Assembly: GCA_935421135.1 (NCBI GenBank) | Contig: OW285196.1 | Coordinates: forward strand, 13,575,001-13,639,000 | Origin: Bugulina stolonifera | Lineage: Eukaryota > Bryozoa > Gymnolaemata > Cheilostomatida > Bugulidae | Direction: 5' to 3' | DNA: 64,000 nucleotides | In this document: positions 1 to 11,100 of the stretch, piece by piece | Numbering within the stretch: position 1 is the stretch's first letter | Layout of the letters: every line of letters starts with the position of its first letter | Program-made: the position numbers and the translations under genes | Notes under the pieces: model-generated | The model's database searches: none | The model's input: only the letters and a program-made list of their open reading frames with translations | Told to the model about the DNA's origin: nothing

Positions 1-512
1 TGCTAAAAGGTTCTATGGCTGTGCCAAGGTTAAAGACTTGCGGTCTTGTGAATGGATGAATGAATGAATAAATATTTTTTATGAATTTAGTTATTTATTT
101 ATATCAAGGAAAAACTTATAAGCGCAAAAGTAAAAGTAGTGATCAGGTGAATCGATTTGTAAGTCACTGCTATCCATGAGGTTGTTCCTTCCCTGTGACT
201 GACTACGAGCAGATGCATGAAATTTAATTCCATTATCATTATCATTGATTATGATTAAAAAAATAATCATAATGGAATTAAATTTCATGCATCTGCTCGT
301 AGTCAGTCACAGGGAAGGAACAACCTCATGGATAGCAGTGACTTACAAATCGATTCACCTGATCACTACTTTTACTTTTGCACTTATAAGTTTTTCCTTG
401 ATATAAATAAATAACTAAATTCATAAAAAATATTTATTCATTCATTCATCCATCCATCCATTCACAAGACCGCAAGTCTTTAACCTTGGCATAGCCATAG
501 AACCTTTTAGCA
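1..512. repeat. Long near-perfect palindrome (foldback element or inverted duplication)
   Basis: Bases 1-236 are the reverse complement of roughly 269-512. The centre is a smaller hairpin (248-257 against 264-273) around an A-run. The arms differ by a few substitutions and by an 8-bp difference in a TGAA/TGGA run, so they are not an exact mirror. The left arm starts at the first base of the window, so the element may continue upstream. The minus strand of the right arm and its flank is open for about 60 codons, but I recognise no protein there. It could be a foldback transposon, an inverted duplication, or an assembly join of two haplotypes. Confidence 0.85.
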
Positions 513-599
513 GAGCACACAGCTTTATGGGTCTCTCTGTCTACCACTTGCAAGGCAGTCATTATTCCAGGATTACTGGCTATAGTTACGCAGCAACAC

Positions 600-660
600 C
601 ATAGAGTTATAAGTAGAGTGATAACCATAGAGTTATCTTCCCTAAAGCAGGAACTCCGGT
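600..660. repeat. Diverged half-copy of the 1668-1749 inverted repeat
   Basis: The stretch around 623-656 reads as a TATGGTTAT-like core, then a GTTATC/CCCTA block, then GCAGGAACT. This is the same order as the right arm of the inverted repeat at 1710-1749. I read it as a dispersed short element of the same family. Nothing else is recognisable between 513 and 1667 apart from AT-rich sequence. Confidence 0.5.
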
Positions 661-1667
661 TAATTTTGTGATGCCACTTTTCATCCCGGCGGCCATGATG
701 TGTTGGGGATTTTCGGTTCGGTTACGCCCTTTATTGAATTTGAATATCAGTACATCATAAAATTATTATTATGCAGCTCCTAGTTGTAGTTATTTTGGCT
801 TTCAGTAGGGAAAATTACTTCACTCAATAGCTGTAGCATTCAGTAACCCTTTCACCTCAAAGTACGATACCGCTAAAGCTATTGCAATTGTTAATTACAC
901 CCATCATCTTGTTGTACATGTATAGAAATAGTGACAATTAGTACATTTAAGAGTTGTCCACTCTTGCGCACTTGAGAGAATAATATAACTTCTCGCTAAA
1001 ATTGATTGGCTGACTGTAGATAGGATAGTGATAGCTGTTTGAACTTTAAACCTATGTCCTATGGTTTATCCTGGTATCATATGATTGATAGAGTATGAGT
1101 ATTAATAGGTGTATTCCTTTATGTAGAACAGATCTGCAGAAGTTGTATATTAAAAATAAAAAAATCTATGTAGACATAGGCAAAACCAATTCATAACATA
1201 GAGCATAAATGCCAATATTTCTACTGAATAAAAATAACTGTTAGATATGATAAAGCTTAGACATGCACAACATAAGAACTCTGATTCAATATTTAGAAGT
1301 CACTCCTTGCCATTCTTAGGAATAGGTCAGCCAGCTCTCCAAAATTCACAGCATCAGCAGAGATCAATATTCTGTTTAGTAGACCTATATTAGGAAATTG
1401 ATACCAGATCAATAAATGCTTCATGCTTACCACACATACGTAAATAGTTTGCAGACATATAACAGGTACTAGATCCAAGTAATAAAGCAGTAATAAAACA
1501 TGTCCAATGCCTACTGTTTTACCATAATAGTACAACTATTAGTAGTAACATTATTCTTGCCAAATTGGCATTACATTATAGCAGAGTGAAATAAAGTACG
1601 ATTTCGATAGGACATATAATTATGTTGATATAGCTGATTACTCTGGATGTTACCTATGAATTAACGC

Positions 1668-1749
1668 CAAGTTCCTGCTCTAGGGGTGTTACCTCTATGG
1701 TTATAACTGGTTATAACCATAGACGTAACACCCCTAGAGCAGGAACTTG
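1668..1749. repeat. Short foldback element, 40-bp arms
   Basis: Bases 1668-1707 and 1710-1749 are reverse complements with about one mismatch, separated by a 2-base loop. The arms start with CAAGTTCCTGCTC and end with GGTTATAAC. The whole unit would fold into one hairpin. Its size and structure fit a solo foldback or MITE-derived hairpin. Confidence 0.85.
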
Positions 1750-2048
1750 ACGATATGCGAGTATATTATCTTAGGCCAGAAAACAGATGAGATAGAAGGG
1801 AGCTGAATGATGTGGTAGAACTATTGTTGACTAGAGTCAAAGACAGACACAATCACTTGCCTTAGATAGCTACTAGTAGGAGGTGATAACTCCAAACCCT
1901 TGTGGTAAAACATACTTGGCTTATTTGGTCACTAGTGACATAGAATGCTATGAGATTTGTGGTTGCTAATACTATAATGCTCCTTGTATGTTAATCTGTA
2001 CTGAAACACATTTCATCTCTTTTTACTTCCTAGATCTGACTATTCTCT

Positions 2049-2502
2049 GAATAACCAATGAAATGTCAGCAATACCTTAATAACCAATGAAATGTCAGCA
2101 ATACCTGAATAACCAATGAAATGTCAGCAATACCTGAATAACCAATGAAATGTCAGCAATACCTGAATAACCAATGAAATGTCAGCAATACCTTAATAAC
2201 CAATGAAATGTCAGCAATACCTGGATAACCAATGAAATGTCAGCAATACCTGAATAACCAATGAAATGTCAGCAATACCTGAATAACCAATGAAATGTCA
2301 GCAATACCTGAATAACCAATGAAATGTCAGCAATACCTGAATAACCAATAAAATATCAGCAATACCTGAATATCCAATGAAATGTCAGCAATACCTGAAT
2401 AACCAATGAAATGTCAGCAATACCTGAATAACCAATGAAATGTCAGCAATACCTGAATAACCAATGAAATGTCAGCAATATCTGAATAACCAATGAAATG
2501 TC
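2049..2502 (+). repeat. 29-bp minisatellite, left block (about 15 copies)
   Basis: The unit of 29 bp contains the core AACCAATGAAATGTCAGC. Copies differ by one or two bases, for example GAATAACC versus TAATAACC. The array stops abruptly inside a unit at 2502, where a reverse-transcriptase fragment begins, and resumes at about 2972. Confidence 0.95.
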
Positions 2503-2971
2503 GTAGCCTTTCAGATACGTGAACATCTTGAGCTTAATGATCTTTTAACACCAAATCAGTATGGCTTCCGTTCAAAAAAGAACACAACTTTAGCAATCAA
2601 CGACTTTTTAGAGATTGTTTATAACCGTTTAGACAATCATAATGCTGTCCAAACAATTTTTTTAGATTTTTCATAAGCATTTGATACCATTAACCATAGT
2701 ATTCTTTTATCTAAATTACTTTTTTACAACTTTAGTGACTCAGCCATTCAACTTATTAAATCTTATTTAACTAATCGGAAGCAGTTTGTGAAAATAAATA
2801 CTGAAAAATCGTCATTAAGAAGTATTACATTGGGAGTGCCACAAGGATCTGTTTTAGGACCGTTGCTATTTTTAATATATATAAATGACTTGGTTAATGT
2901 TTCTCCAGCTTTTAATTATATATTGTTCGCTGATGACACCAATTTGATCTGTGATAACCCTTTTGAGCCTT
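2503..2971 (+). pseudogene. Non-LTR retrotransposon reverse-transcriptase fragment (broken)
   Basis: Reading frame 1 from about 2506 encodes the palm part of a LINE-type reverse transcriptase. It has a motif A region (FLDFS, then a stop, then AFDTINH), the motif PQGSVLGPLLF at about 2836-2870, and the catalytic FADD block near 2926-2940. The TAA at 2674-2676 interrupts motif A, at a place where related elements usually have a lysine codon, so it looks like a single nonsense change. Neither the endonuclease nor the 3' end is present. The fragment sits inside a 29-bp minisatellite. AGCCTTT occurs at both edges (2505-2511 and 2966-2972), which suggests a short target duplication or a microhomology join. 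It is a dead fragment, not a gene. Confidence 0.9.
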
Positions 2972-3040
2972 TACCTGAATAACCAATGAAATGTCAGCAA
3001 TACCTGCATAACCAATGAAATGTCAGCAATACCTGAATAA
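2972..3040 (+). repeat. 29-bp minisatellite, right block (about 2 copies)
   Basis: The unit is the same as at 2049-2502 and resumes directly after the reverse-transcriptase fragment. This shows that the fragment was inserted into, or captured by, a pre-existing array. Confidence 0.9.
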
Positions 3041-3237
3041 ATTGTAGGTAGAAACAGGTGGTTTAGGAAGCTCATCCTTAGAAACTGCATATTTGGAAAC
3101 TGTGGAGTTAAGCTGTAGTTAGGCAGAAGTTTCACTGTAGGCTATATGTCAGGTATACATGTATTGTGTGAAACTGGCATAAGCTTAGATCAATTGAAAT
3201 AAATTTTTTATTAAACTATTGATGTCACGAAGAAAGC

Positions 3238-3715
3238 TAAATACAATATATAAGGTAATTTGATATGAACATTTCAAATTTGTCACTAAAAATAAAAAAT
3301 ACGACCTGCAAACACGTTTTTGGAGCGGTTTTTAAAAATATCCACTGTCCAATCAGAAGTGGCTTATTCTGCAGGAGTTGGCAATTAGAAACCTCCTTTC
3401 ACATGTCCAATAATTAGTGTAAACCTGTGCATGAAATAGAATATAACAATTAATAATTACTGTTTTACGATAAAATAAACAATAGGTTTTATTATCCAAT
3501 CACTGTGCACAATTTTGCTTCGGCTACGAGCATTGTTATTGGACATGTGAAAGGAGGTTTCTAATAGCCATCACCTGCAAAATACACTGTGATGTCACAG
3601 TGTATATTTTTTTTAAAACAACTGCTCCAAAAAACGTGTTTGCAGGTTGTGTTTTTTATTTTTAGTGACAAATTTGAAATGTTCACATCAAATTACCTTA
3701 TAAATTGCATTTACC
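3238..3715. repeat. Foldback element of about 480 bp
   Basis: The left arm (about 3243-3345) is matched in reverse by 3600-3712. Both contain the block GACAAATTTGAAATGTTCA or its complement, and GTGTTTGCAGGT. An inner pair (about 3371-3418 against 3537-3579) shares the complement of GACATGTGAAAGGAGGTTTC. The element is therefore a single large imperfect palindrome centred near 3480. There is no coding potential. A non-autonomous foldback or MITE is the likely class. Confidence 0.8.
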
Positions 3716-4574
3716 TTCATCCATGGCATGGATAGTTTAAATGAAGACCAAATCTATGTTCAAAAGAAAAAGCAATTACAACCTCAATAGCTGAGAATAT
3801 TCAAGTTGACATTACATGGCAGGCACAACTTTGTGCTTTTTGACCATACATGTAGTGATACCACAGTTCTTCAGTGAAATATTGCACCTTGGAGACATTG
3901 AAATGCATGCCCATATGGTATATGGATATACAATCATTGTGGGAACAAATCAGTTACATCTGACATATTCTTTGGTGTGTTATGTCACAGCTTATTCCTT
4001 ATTTCTTTGTGTAATGTAACCAGTATAATTACCATATTTACAGTGTAGCTTATTCATTGTGCTATTTTGTCACTCTGTTATGTATAGCCTATTAATTACT
4101 GCATAGAGTATTTTATAATAAAACAAACAGAACACCTGTTAGTTATACAGCACTTCCATACTTCAGCAAAATTGATTCCAGGCCATACATAACAAGAACC
4201 AATGTCATCAGACGAACCAGGACTAACACTGATGAAAGTTCCAAAGGATGCAATTTTGGAAGACCTTGATGATTGCCTTGAGGATTGATACTTCCTTAGC
4301 AACACTATGGAAACCTACGTGGATTGAAAAAACCCAATTTTAAGAGCAGGTATAACCTTCAAAAATCAAGTTTAAATATTCCAGCAAGAGAAATACAACT
4401 GAGTTGAACAAGTATCTTGAAGTCAAAGGATAGAAGTCACCAGTTCATAATTAAATAATGGTCCACTACAAAAAGCAACAGTACTAGAACTTGATCACTT
4501 TGTATATGTGGAAGAACTACCAGACTATATTATTTGAACCAGACTAGTCAAGCCTCAACTCAAGGTCTGGGCTT

Positions 4575-4715
4575 ATCAACTCACGTTGGTGCTCTTGGAA
4601 AATTTCTCCAGCAACTCAAATCCCTGTAGAATCTCATCTTGTATCGCTTTTAGTCCTAGCTTGTAATAGTAGTCAAATATTCTTTGCCTCTCCTGCATCA
4701 TTTTATCTTTACCTA
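4575..4715 (-). CDS. Orphan internal coding exon, gene unknown
   Basis: On the minus strand a TTTTAG acceptor (just above 4713) is followed by an open frame. The frame starts KDKMMQERQRIFDYYYKLG and ends in KFSKSTN at a GTGAGT donor near 4583. The peptide is lysine- and glutamate-rich, probably helical, and has the composition of real protein. I could not join it in phase to another exon. A candidate reading frame at 4240-4305 is out of phase. It may be a relic exon or part of a gene whose other exons lie to the left. I do not recognise the family. Confidence 0.4.
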
Positions 4716-4851
4716 AAATGAATTATCACATTATACAATAGTGGTAAAAAGTCCTAGCACCCCCATTGTCACCCTAACCATCGAAAATATAATGGGGTGT
4801 ACATGTTGTATTCTCAACAGACTTTAGCAGAAAGATCATTGCTCTATTTAC

Positions 4852-5850
4852 TAGTGCTGGGCGGTGTTTCGGTGTCATTCAGTTTTTTCGGTTTTTTTTC
4901 ATTCGGTTCAAAAACCGCCAAAATTTAAAATGTGAACCGACACCGAATGCGGCGGTGCGGTTTTATTCGGTTTTAAAAGTCAAACCGCGCCTGGCCTCTT
5001 AGCGCACCCACTTTCAATAATGGCTGGCATTGAAAACACATGAATTCATGTTATGCTTCTTTCAATCCTTATAATTCGATGCCATCCTTGGAATTTAGAC
5101 TTAGCTGCAGCCATAATATTATCACCCAGTGGTTATTTATTGTAGTTTCACTCCTTTATAGCAGTTACGATTGCATATTATTATAAATAATAAATATTTA
5201 ATAATTGTAAAGTATTAAACTAAATGAAAATGGCTGCCATTTTAGTGCTTCTTTTAATCCTTATAATTCGATGCCATCCTTGGAATACAGACTTAGCTGC
5301 AGCCATCAATGTCACCCAGTAAGAGTTCACTGTAGTTTTCATTTGATTCTAGTAGTCAAACTTGCACATTGTTATAAATAATTAATATTTAATTATTGCA
5401 AATTATTGAACAAAATAAAAATGGCGGCTATTTCCGGTAATGGCTGAAACGCCGAACACGTGAATTTATGTTATGCACCTTTCAATCTTTATAATTCGAT
5501 GTCATCCTTTGAATAAATACTTAGCTACTGCCATCATTGTCACCCAGAGATGATTTACTTTAGTTTCACTGAATTCCAGTTGTCATACTTCCATATTATT
5601 ATAGATGATTGGCATTTAATAATTGCAATTTATTAGAATAAATTAAAAATGGCCGCCATTACAGCTTAAAAGCAGGGCGTGACAACTCCAATATTGAGTA
5701 TTTAATTTCCGGTTCGGTTCGGTGTTTTTTCATGAATAAAAAAAACTGAATTAAACCGAGGGTGAGAAGACAACTTCGGTTTCATTCAGTTTTTTAGAAA
5801 AATCAGCAAAAAAACTGAATGCACATGCAAATCAAAACCGCCCAGCACTA
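4852..5850. mobile_element. Non-autonomous hAT DNA transposon, complete with 8-bp TSD
   Basis: The element begins TAGTGCTGGGCGGT and ends with the complement ACCGCCCAGCACTA. It is flanked on both sides by the same 8-bp direct repeat CTATTTAC (4844-4851 and 5851-5858). An 8-bp duplication and TIRs of the form YAGTGCTGGGCG are diagnostic of the hAT superfamily. The subterminal sequence is rich in CGGTTTT/AAAACCG blocks. There is no transposase frame in the 999 bp. The interior holds three diverged copies of a unit of about 200 bp, each containing TATAATTCGATGCCATCCTT or a close variant (near 5068, 5260 and 5487). Confidence 0.93.
5046..5660 (+). repeat. Three tandem units of about 200 bp inside the hAT element
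   Basis: Each unit carries TATAATTCGATGYCATCC, then CTTAGCTRCTGCCAT or similar, then CACCCAG, and ends with an ATGGC(C/G)GC block. The units are well diverged from each other, so the internal duplication is old compared with the intact terminal duplication. Confidence 0.75.
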
Positions 5851-5858
5851 CTATTTAC

Positions 5859-6454
5859 TATTTAAACAATCCAAACCATCACCAGCCTCCCATATAGTTT
5901 CTATCTGGCTAGAGTAAAAGTATAATATTTACCATACAGATTGATATTAAATAGTCTAATAAAATTTATAGTGACCAGCAATAGCATTGAATTTCAGTAG
6001 TATCCATGTTTTATTTCATACATGTAGCCTACATGTATAAGATACCATGTAAAGAGTTCATCATTGTGACTCCAAAGTGTCTGAATAATACCAATATTTT
6101 CTCACCAAATCCTATAAACAAATAATAGCCAGCAAGTGTGTCAGAATATTGTAATGAATAATAGAGAAGTACATTATAATTATAGGCTTATTCCATTAGG
6201 TAATAGCTCTAGTAATTCAACAGGATAATTATATGTGTCAGGTCACAGAGTATTCCAGTACATGTACACCTGGTAGTTGTATGTCCAGTACAACAATAAA
6301 GTAATCCTCTATAATTACAGTAGAATGGTGCCTGCTCTTCTAGGAGTATTTACATGTATATATAATAAAGGGGGCTCTAGGCCCAAGGAGCCAGAAGTTG
6401 ATCAGTCATTGCTCAGAACCTACAGGACTGTGTAAACATTGAGAAAAGTGAAAT
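5859..6454. other. Intergenic, no recognisable feature
   Basis: AT-rich sequence with no exon-like frame. Several TACATGTA/ACATGTAC palindromes occur here (around 6023, 6036, 6259 and 6352), as they do elsewhere in the window. Confidence 0.5.
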
Positions 6455-6937
6455 ATGGACATAGTCATAGTGCTATTCGAATTCTCTTTGGTTATTAATG
6501 GAGAGAGGAAAGACCACCAGGTGGGCTTGAGAAGCAGAGACAACAGCCGTGTGCATGCAGATCTGGACTACTATGTGTATCTGGCAGTAGTAGAGGGAAG
6601 GGCTAGAAAGTCAGCAGAAAGAAGAAAGTCCGAAAAACAAAAAGGTAGCCGGAAACAAAGGGCAGCAGAAAGAAGAAGAGCCGAGCGAGAAGCAAGAAGG
6701 GCAGCACGTGCTATCAGAATTTTTTTTTTTTTTATGGAGATTCAAAAGAGGGCAGGGTTAGGTAGGAAACTAGAAACAATTGACAAGATGAAAGCAGGAC
6801 TTTCTGCCTTGAGCAAACACGGAAACAAAGTAAAAAACAAGTTATCTTGTGTCTCTTGCCAGAGGAGCCTAGAAAGTTATCTTGAGAAAAACTTGAAAGT
6901 CCTTATGACTTTTAGCTTACATAGAAGATCAGATTAG
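6455..6937 (+). CDS. Possible basic 160-aa protein or exon, unknown
   Basis: An ATG-initiated frame of 160 codons. Residues 50-85 are an Arg/Lys/Glu/Ala-rich stretch (ERRRAEREARRAARA) that looks like a charged helix. A run of 12 T at about 6721-6732 is then read as FFFF, followed by a more ordinary lysine-rich segment. The frame is longer than expected by chance for this composition, but the T-run and lack of any recognised domain make it doubtful. It could be a genuine small gene, a single exon, or a chance frame in purine-rich DNA. Confidence 0.25.
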   Translation: MDIVIVLFEFSLVINGERKDHQVGLRSRDNSRVHADLDYYVYLAVVEGRARKSAERRKSEKQKGSRKQRAAERRRAEREARRAARAIRIFFFFMEIQKRAGLGRKLETIDKMKAGLSALSKHGNKVKNKLSCVSCQRSLESYLEKNLKVLMTFSLHRRSD

Positions 6938-9900
6938 ATCAGCCTAAACTAACAAAACGAACTGAGGGAATAGACTGCTCTCTACTATTAATAAGTTAGC
7001 ATGGATATATTGTGGTAATTGTAGAACTTCCTTACTCTGCCTATACCTCAGCTATTCATTACAGGATCTCACTACAGCCTAGCTGACTCGAGTCTCAGTG
7101 TCATTTTTATAAATTGTAAATATCTAATTCATTTCTCCATTTTCTAACAAATAAAATGTTTTATTACAATATATTATGTATATTATAGTAAGACTAAACA
7201 GCACAGTTATCTATTGTGTTTGGAACTTTACTGATTTCACATGCAATAAAATATCTGTATCTATTATCTCAAATTTCTACATTATGGTATTTGCCTGACA
7301 CTTTAGTCTCTGCCACATATAAGATTAATATATATTATTAGTATAAGGCTCTGCTTCTGTTAATGTAAGAAGTTACATGACTATAAGCTCTGAACCCATC
7401 CAATAAATTTACATGTAGGACAGATTTATTGGATCACAGAAGTATATTTAACTCTACACATGTACCACTATCACTGTACAGTATTGAGTTTAATCTATCT
7501 CTTAATATAAACTACAGAACTACTAGGAATAGCATACACTTTATGACCGCTATTATTTATTATACTGTATATGTCCTCTACATATATAGTAATACCAGCA
7601 GAGTCGTCTTCCCACAGTGTATCTTAAGAGAAGATAACTCCTTAGAAACTACACTATTATTTTAGTATTTGAAACTTGATAACTTCCATCATTTTACTTT
7701 TACAGAGCAATTTAATGTGATTGTTAAAACCATATCATCGATCAATCACATATTCTATTTATATATAGGAAATTGTTTATTTACATGTAATATAAGTATA
7801 TAATATTTATCCGGATATCATTATAAATACAAGTAAATAGTGAAGCCATAATGATTTCTTTCCAATATAAAGTAGAACCAGACATATTATTTGTTGATCT
7901 TTTTTCCTGGACAAATAAAAGAACATTGCAAGTGTCTCCTATCATTTACACTGTAAGTTCCTTTGACAATGCTACCTGGACTGATTTCATGCAAGATATC
8001 TGGACCAAAAAAACATGCAGTTGTGTCATGTGTGCTATCTCCTAAATTGTGCAACTTTTTGCCTCGACCATCATCTTAAAATATTGCTCAAAATAGGTAG
8101 TTGTCTTCTCTCATCAATTTGTTTCTGCGAGAGGACAACTTCTAATTCGAGCCAACAATTACACCATTGAGTGCTAATACGTGTACATGTATAAGTGGTG
8201 ACACTCTCCATACTGTAAATAGTCAGCATATACCTTAGTTGTTCCTCTTCTACGAAACTGGTTGGTAATCAGACTGGTACACTGTATTGCTATTATATAA
8301 AAGTAGAATATAGAGATTAGAGATCTGTGTTGGGAAGGAAAACATGAAAGATAGTTGCCAGTAAACAGTAAAACATTGTGAATATGCTTCCTGTAGTGAC
8401 ACGGTCCACACTTTTGGTTAAGCTTAATTGGATCTTGCGCTATTAGTGATTGCGGCATGTAATAATTAGTCAATCAGTATCACCCCTGCAGAGGTACATT
8501 AGATGTACCTGTATGTATCTAGCAACACAGGTAGATCTCACCACTGTGTTAGGGTCTCATTTCTCTAATGTGTAGTTACACTGTTATAGCTTACTATTAT
8601 TTGAAGCAGGACTGGGTGACTAGAACTTAGCTACCAGCAAATTTACAAATGCCAGAGCAAACTGTTCAAATTCTAGCACCTATAAACATTTTACATCATT
8701 TATTACAGACATAAAATAATACTAGTTTATTATCAGTGACCAAGCACATACCCACTCAGTTATTGTAGCAATATTAGTAGAGTTGTCTTCTCTCAGTTAT
8801 GTGTGTAAGTGAAGAGAAAACAATTCCTTGTAAACTATATCATAGAACTTTTAGTTGCCAAATTATAATGCATGTGTCTGAATCTAATAAATTATAGAAA
8901 TTTATTAATCGGTGTTTTTGAAATAGGACAACTCCATAATATGAGTACATACATCCTGTAGTTGTAGTGGTGGTCATCTCTAGGCTAGTGCTGATACCTA
9001 CCCCAAATTTCAACTTAACTATAACGCTGACCCTAAAACCCAAGCCCTGTATTACCGTTTCATAGAAGTGGGAAAAATCACATTGGGTAGCTAATTTTGT
9101 TGGTAAAATAAAGATCACATTGACTTATGAACCGGTGGAGTCTGGATTTCCTTATTAGGTTTCCACCATTTATCTCTGCATGTAGAACTGTTTTAATAAA
9201 CCAAGTGTATTCATAGCAAAGACGGCTAGGATTGATAATTATAGCTGCATATTTACTTATTGTCTAACCTATGTCAATATTGGCACAATGTACAAAGTTC
9301 GGTTTCGCCCACCATGCTTAATATTTACATCTAGCTAATTTATCTTATCTCTTACTTGGAGGAATGAAGTTTTGTCCCTGAGCCAGTTAACACATTGCAG
9401 AGTCATGATAAAACAGTTGATACGACAGCAGGTATAAGTGTGTAGTACACAGAGAGGGCTACGCTGTTTCTACCCAAATAAAAAAAGAGGGCTACAACAG
9501 TATCTTTCTGCCTGAATAGCAAACTAACCAAGCAGCTATCAGACTAACAGGCCTTGGAGAGCAGAGTATGTCAGTATGTTATACATTATTCTCCTTGTTA
9601 TATTGTATGATAAATAATTCAAGTTTATTTTAGTTGTGTTACTGTAAGATATTATTTGAGAGTGTAAATGAATTTGATACACAACACTATGATACTAGTG
9701 CAGTCTTGACTGTAGTAGTATAGCCTTAGATACAAACCCTAGTCAGAAGAGGGGAGGTTTACACAGAGCTGTTAACCAGGTCCTCAACTTTTCTCAAACC
9801 AACTCTTTCAATCCCAAAGCTTGTTCAGCATGACAGAATAACTTAGAATTTCGTATTTCGTAGCTCTGCATTTAGGCACAGACATTAGGTGTGCAATCTA

Positions 9901-11100
9901 AGCTGAAATGTATAATATTAGTGTAATATAGGTCCATGCATATGCAGTAACTGGGTTATGCAGTATGTATTTACATGTATAATACTGTAGGCCTACACAT
10001 ACATGTACTTACATTTATATGACACATGCTGTACTACAAAGTCATGTACATTCCACAGTCTCAGTGTTTCACTGTATAAATATTTCTGGTAAAGCTGATG
10101 TTTCTATAACTAAAGTACATCGATTCTCTACGCTATTCATGTACCTGAACATGATACACTTCTCTATAGTATACTATTACTTGTGCATAGAATTAATAAA
10201 ATACTCAATAATGTATTCCTGTAGTATTTCATTGGTAATATTAATAAACAGCAGTAATCTACTTGGGGCTCATAACATGCAAACATAACCAAGGGTCACA
10301 GTCTAAAGTTTAGTGTCTTCCCACTCTTCAAATATGGGCTCAGTTTACCTCAGCTTACATTTATGATGAGATAATATTGTTAGCCTTAGAACCAACCTAC
10401 TCATTATATTGCTATCACAAAACACAATGACACCAAAGTAAGCCAGCTAATATGACACGCCTACTGGTACCAGTCCATGACTAGCTATGACAGGTGATAG
10501 TTACACCAACCTTATGCCCATATAATAAGTCCTATTACCCAGTTTATATAAATATTGTCAAGTTTACTAGTAGTAAATATTTTCAGAATTACTGACAATA
10601 TTATTTGTATAATTTCAGGTTTTATAAGGAATCAAGAGTCTGTTGATATAAAGTGAGATCTGGACCACAGAGCAGAACAACCACATGATATGTGTAATAT
10701 TATACACAAGGTAAATTTACCTACATATGCTTAGTCAAACATATGCATTAATTTTGTTGCCTAATTCCTGAATGCTCTACTAGACTGTAGAATATTAGAA
10801 CTGCAATGCGCATGTATATTACCCACTAGACCCATACTCTATTAGTAGTTTAGTACAATCATATGTAGTGATGGTAGCCATGGTAACCAATGGTAACCAA
10901 TTGTGATATTCACTTAGAACTACCAGAAGTGTTTGGAGTGAGTGCAGTACAACAGCAGCTCTTTAAATTAAAATTACATACACTGTATGTGAAGGCCTAC
11001 AATGTAAGCTGTAGATGTGGAGCACAGGCTACACCCTCACAGGTTGTTCAACACATATTTAAACTGAGATCTATGTTTTCATTACAGGAGAAATGAGTAG
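6938..11100. other. Gene-poor AT-rich stretch with small hairpin elements
   Basis: I see no supportable gene here. Open frames are short and have low-complexity, I/Y/S-rich translations typical of AT-rich noise. Three short hairpins of the GTTGTC(T/C)TCTC family occur at 7601-7641, 8096-8145 and 8780-8826. A GAG/AATGAG stretch after TTTCATTACAG near 11,088 may be the acceptor of the 5'-UTR-containing first coding exon of the next gene. Confidence 0.5.
8096..8145. repeat. Short hairpin element, GTTGTCTTCTCTC family
   Basis: AGTTGTCTTCTCTC at 8098-8111 is matched in reverse by GAGAGGACAACT at 8129-8140, giving a hairpin with a loop of about 17 bases. Similar paired termini occur at 7601-7641, 8780-8826, 33118-33160 and 41527-41590. 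Confidence 0.75.

Noticed and set aside
2049..3040. CRISPR-like array of 29-bp repeats
   Set aside because: Repeats are head to tail with no unique spacers, and the surrounding genes are eukaryotic with introns.
10890..11096. 68-codon frame directly upstream of the TPR gene as its first exon
   Set aside because: It ends in a stop before the ATG at 11,101 and is in a different frame; no donor is visible that would join it to the gene.
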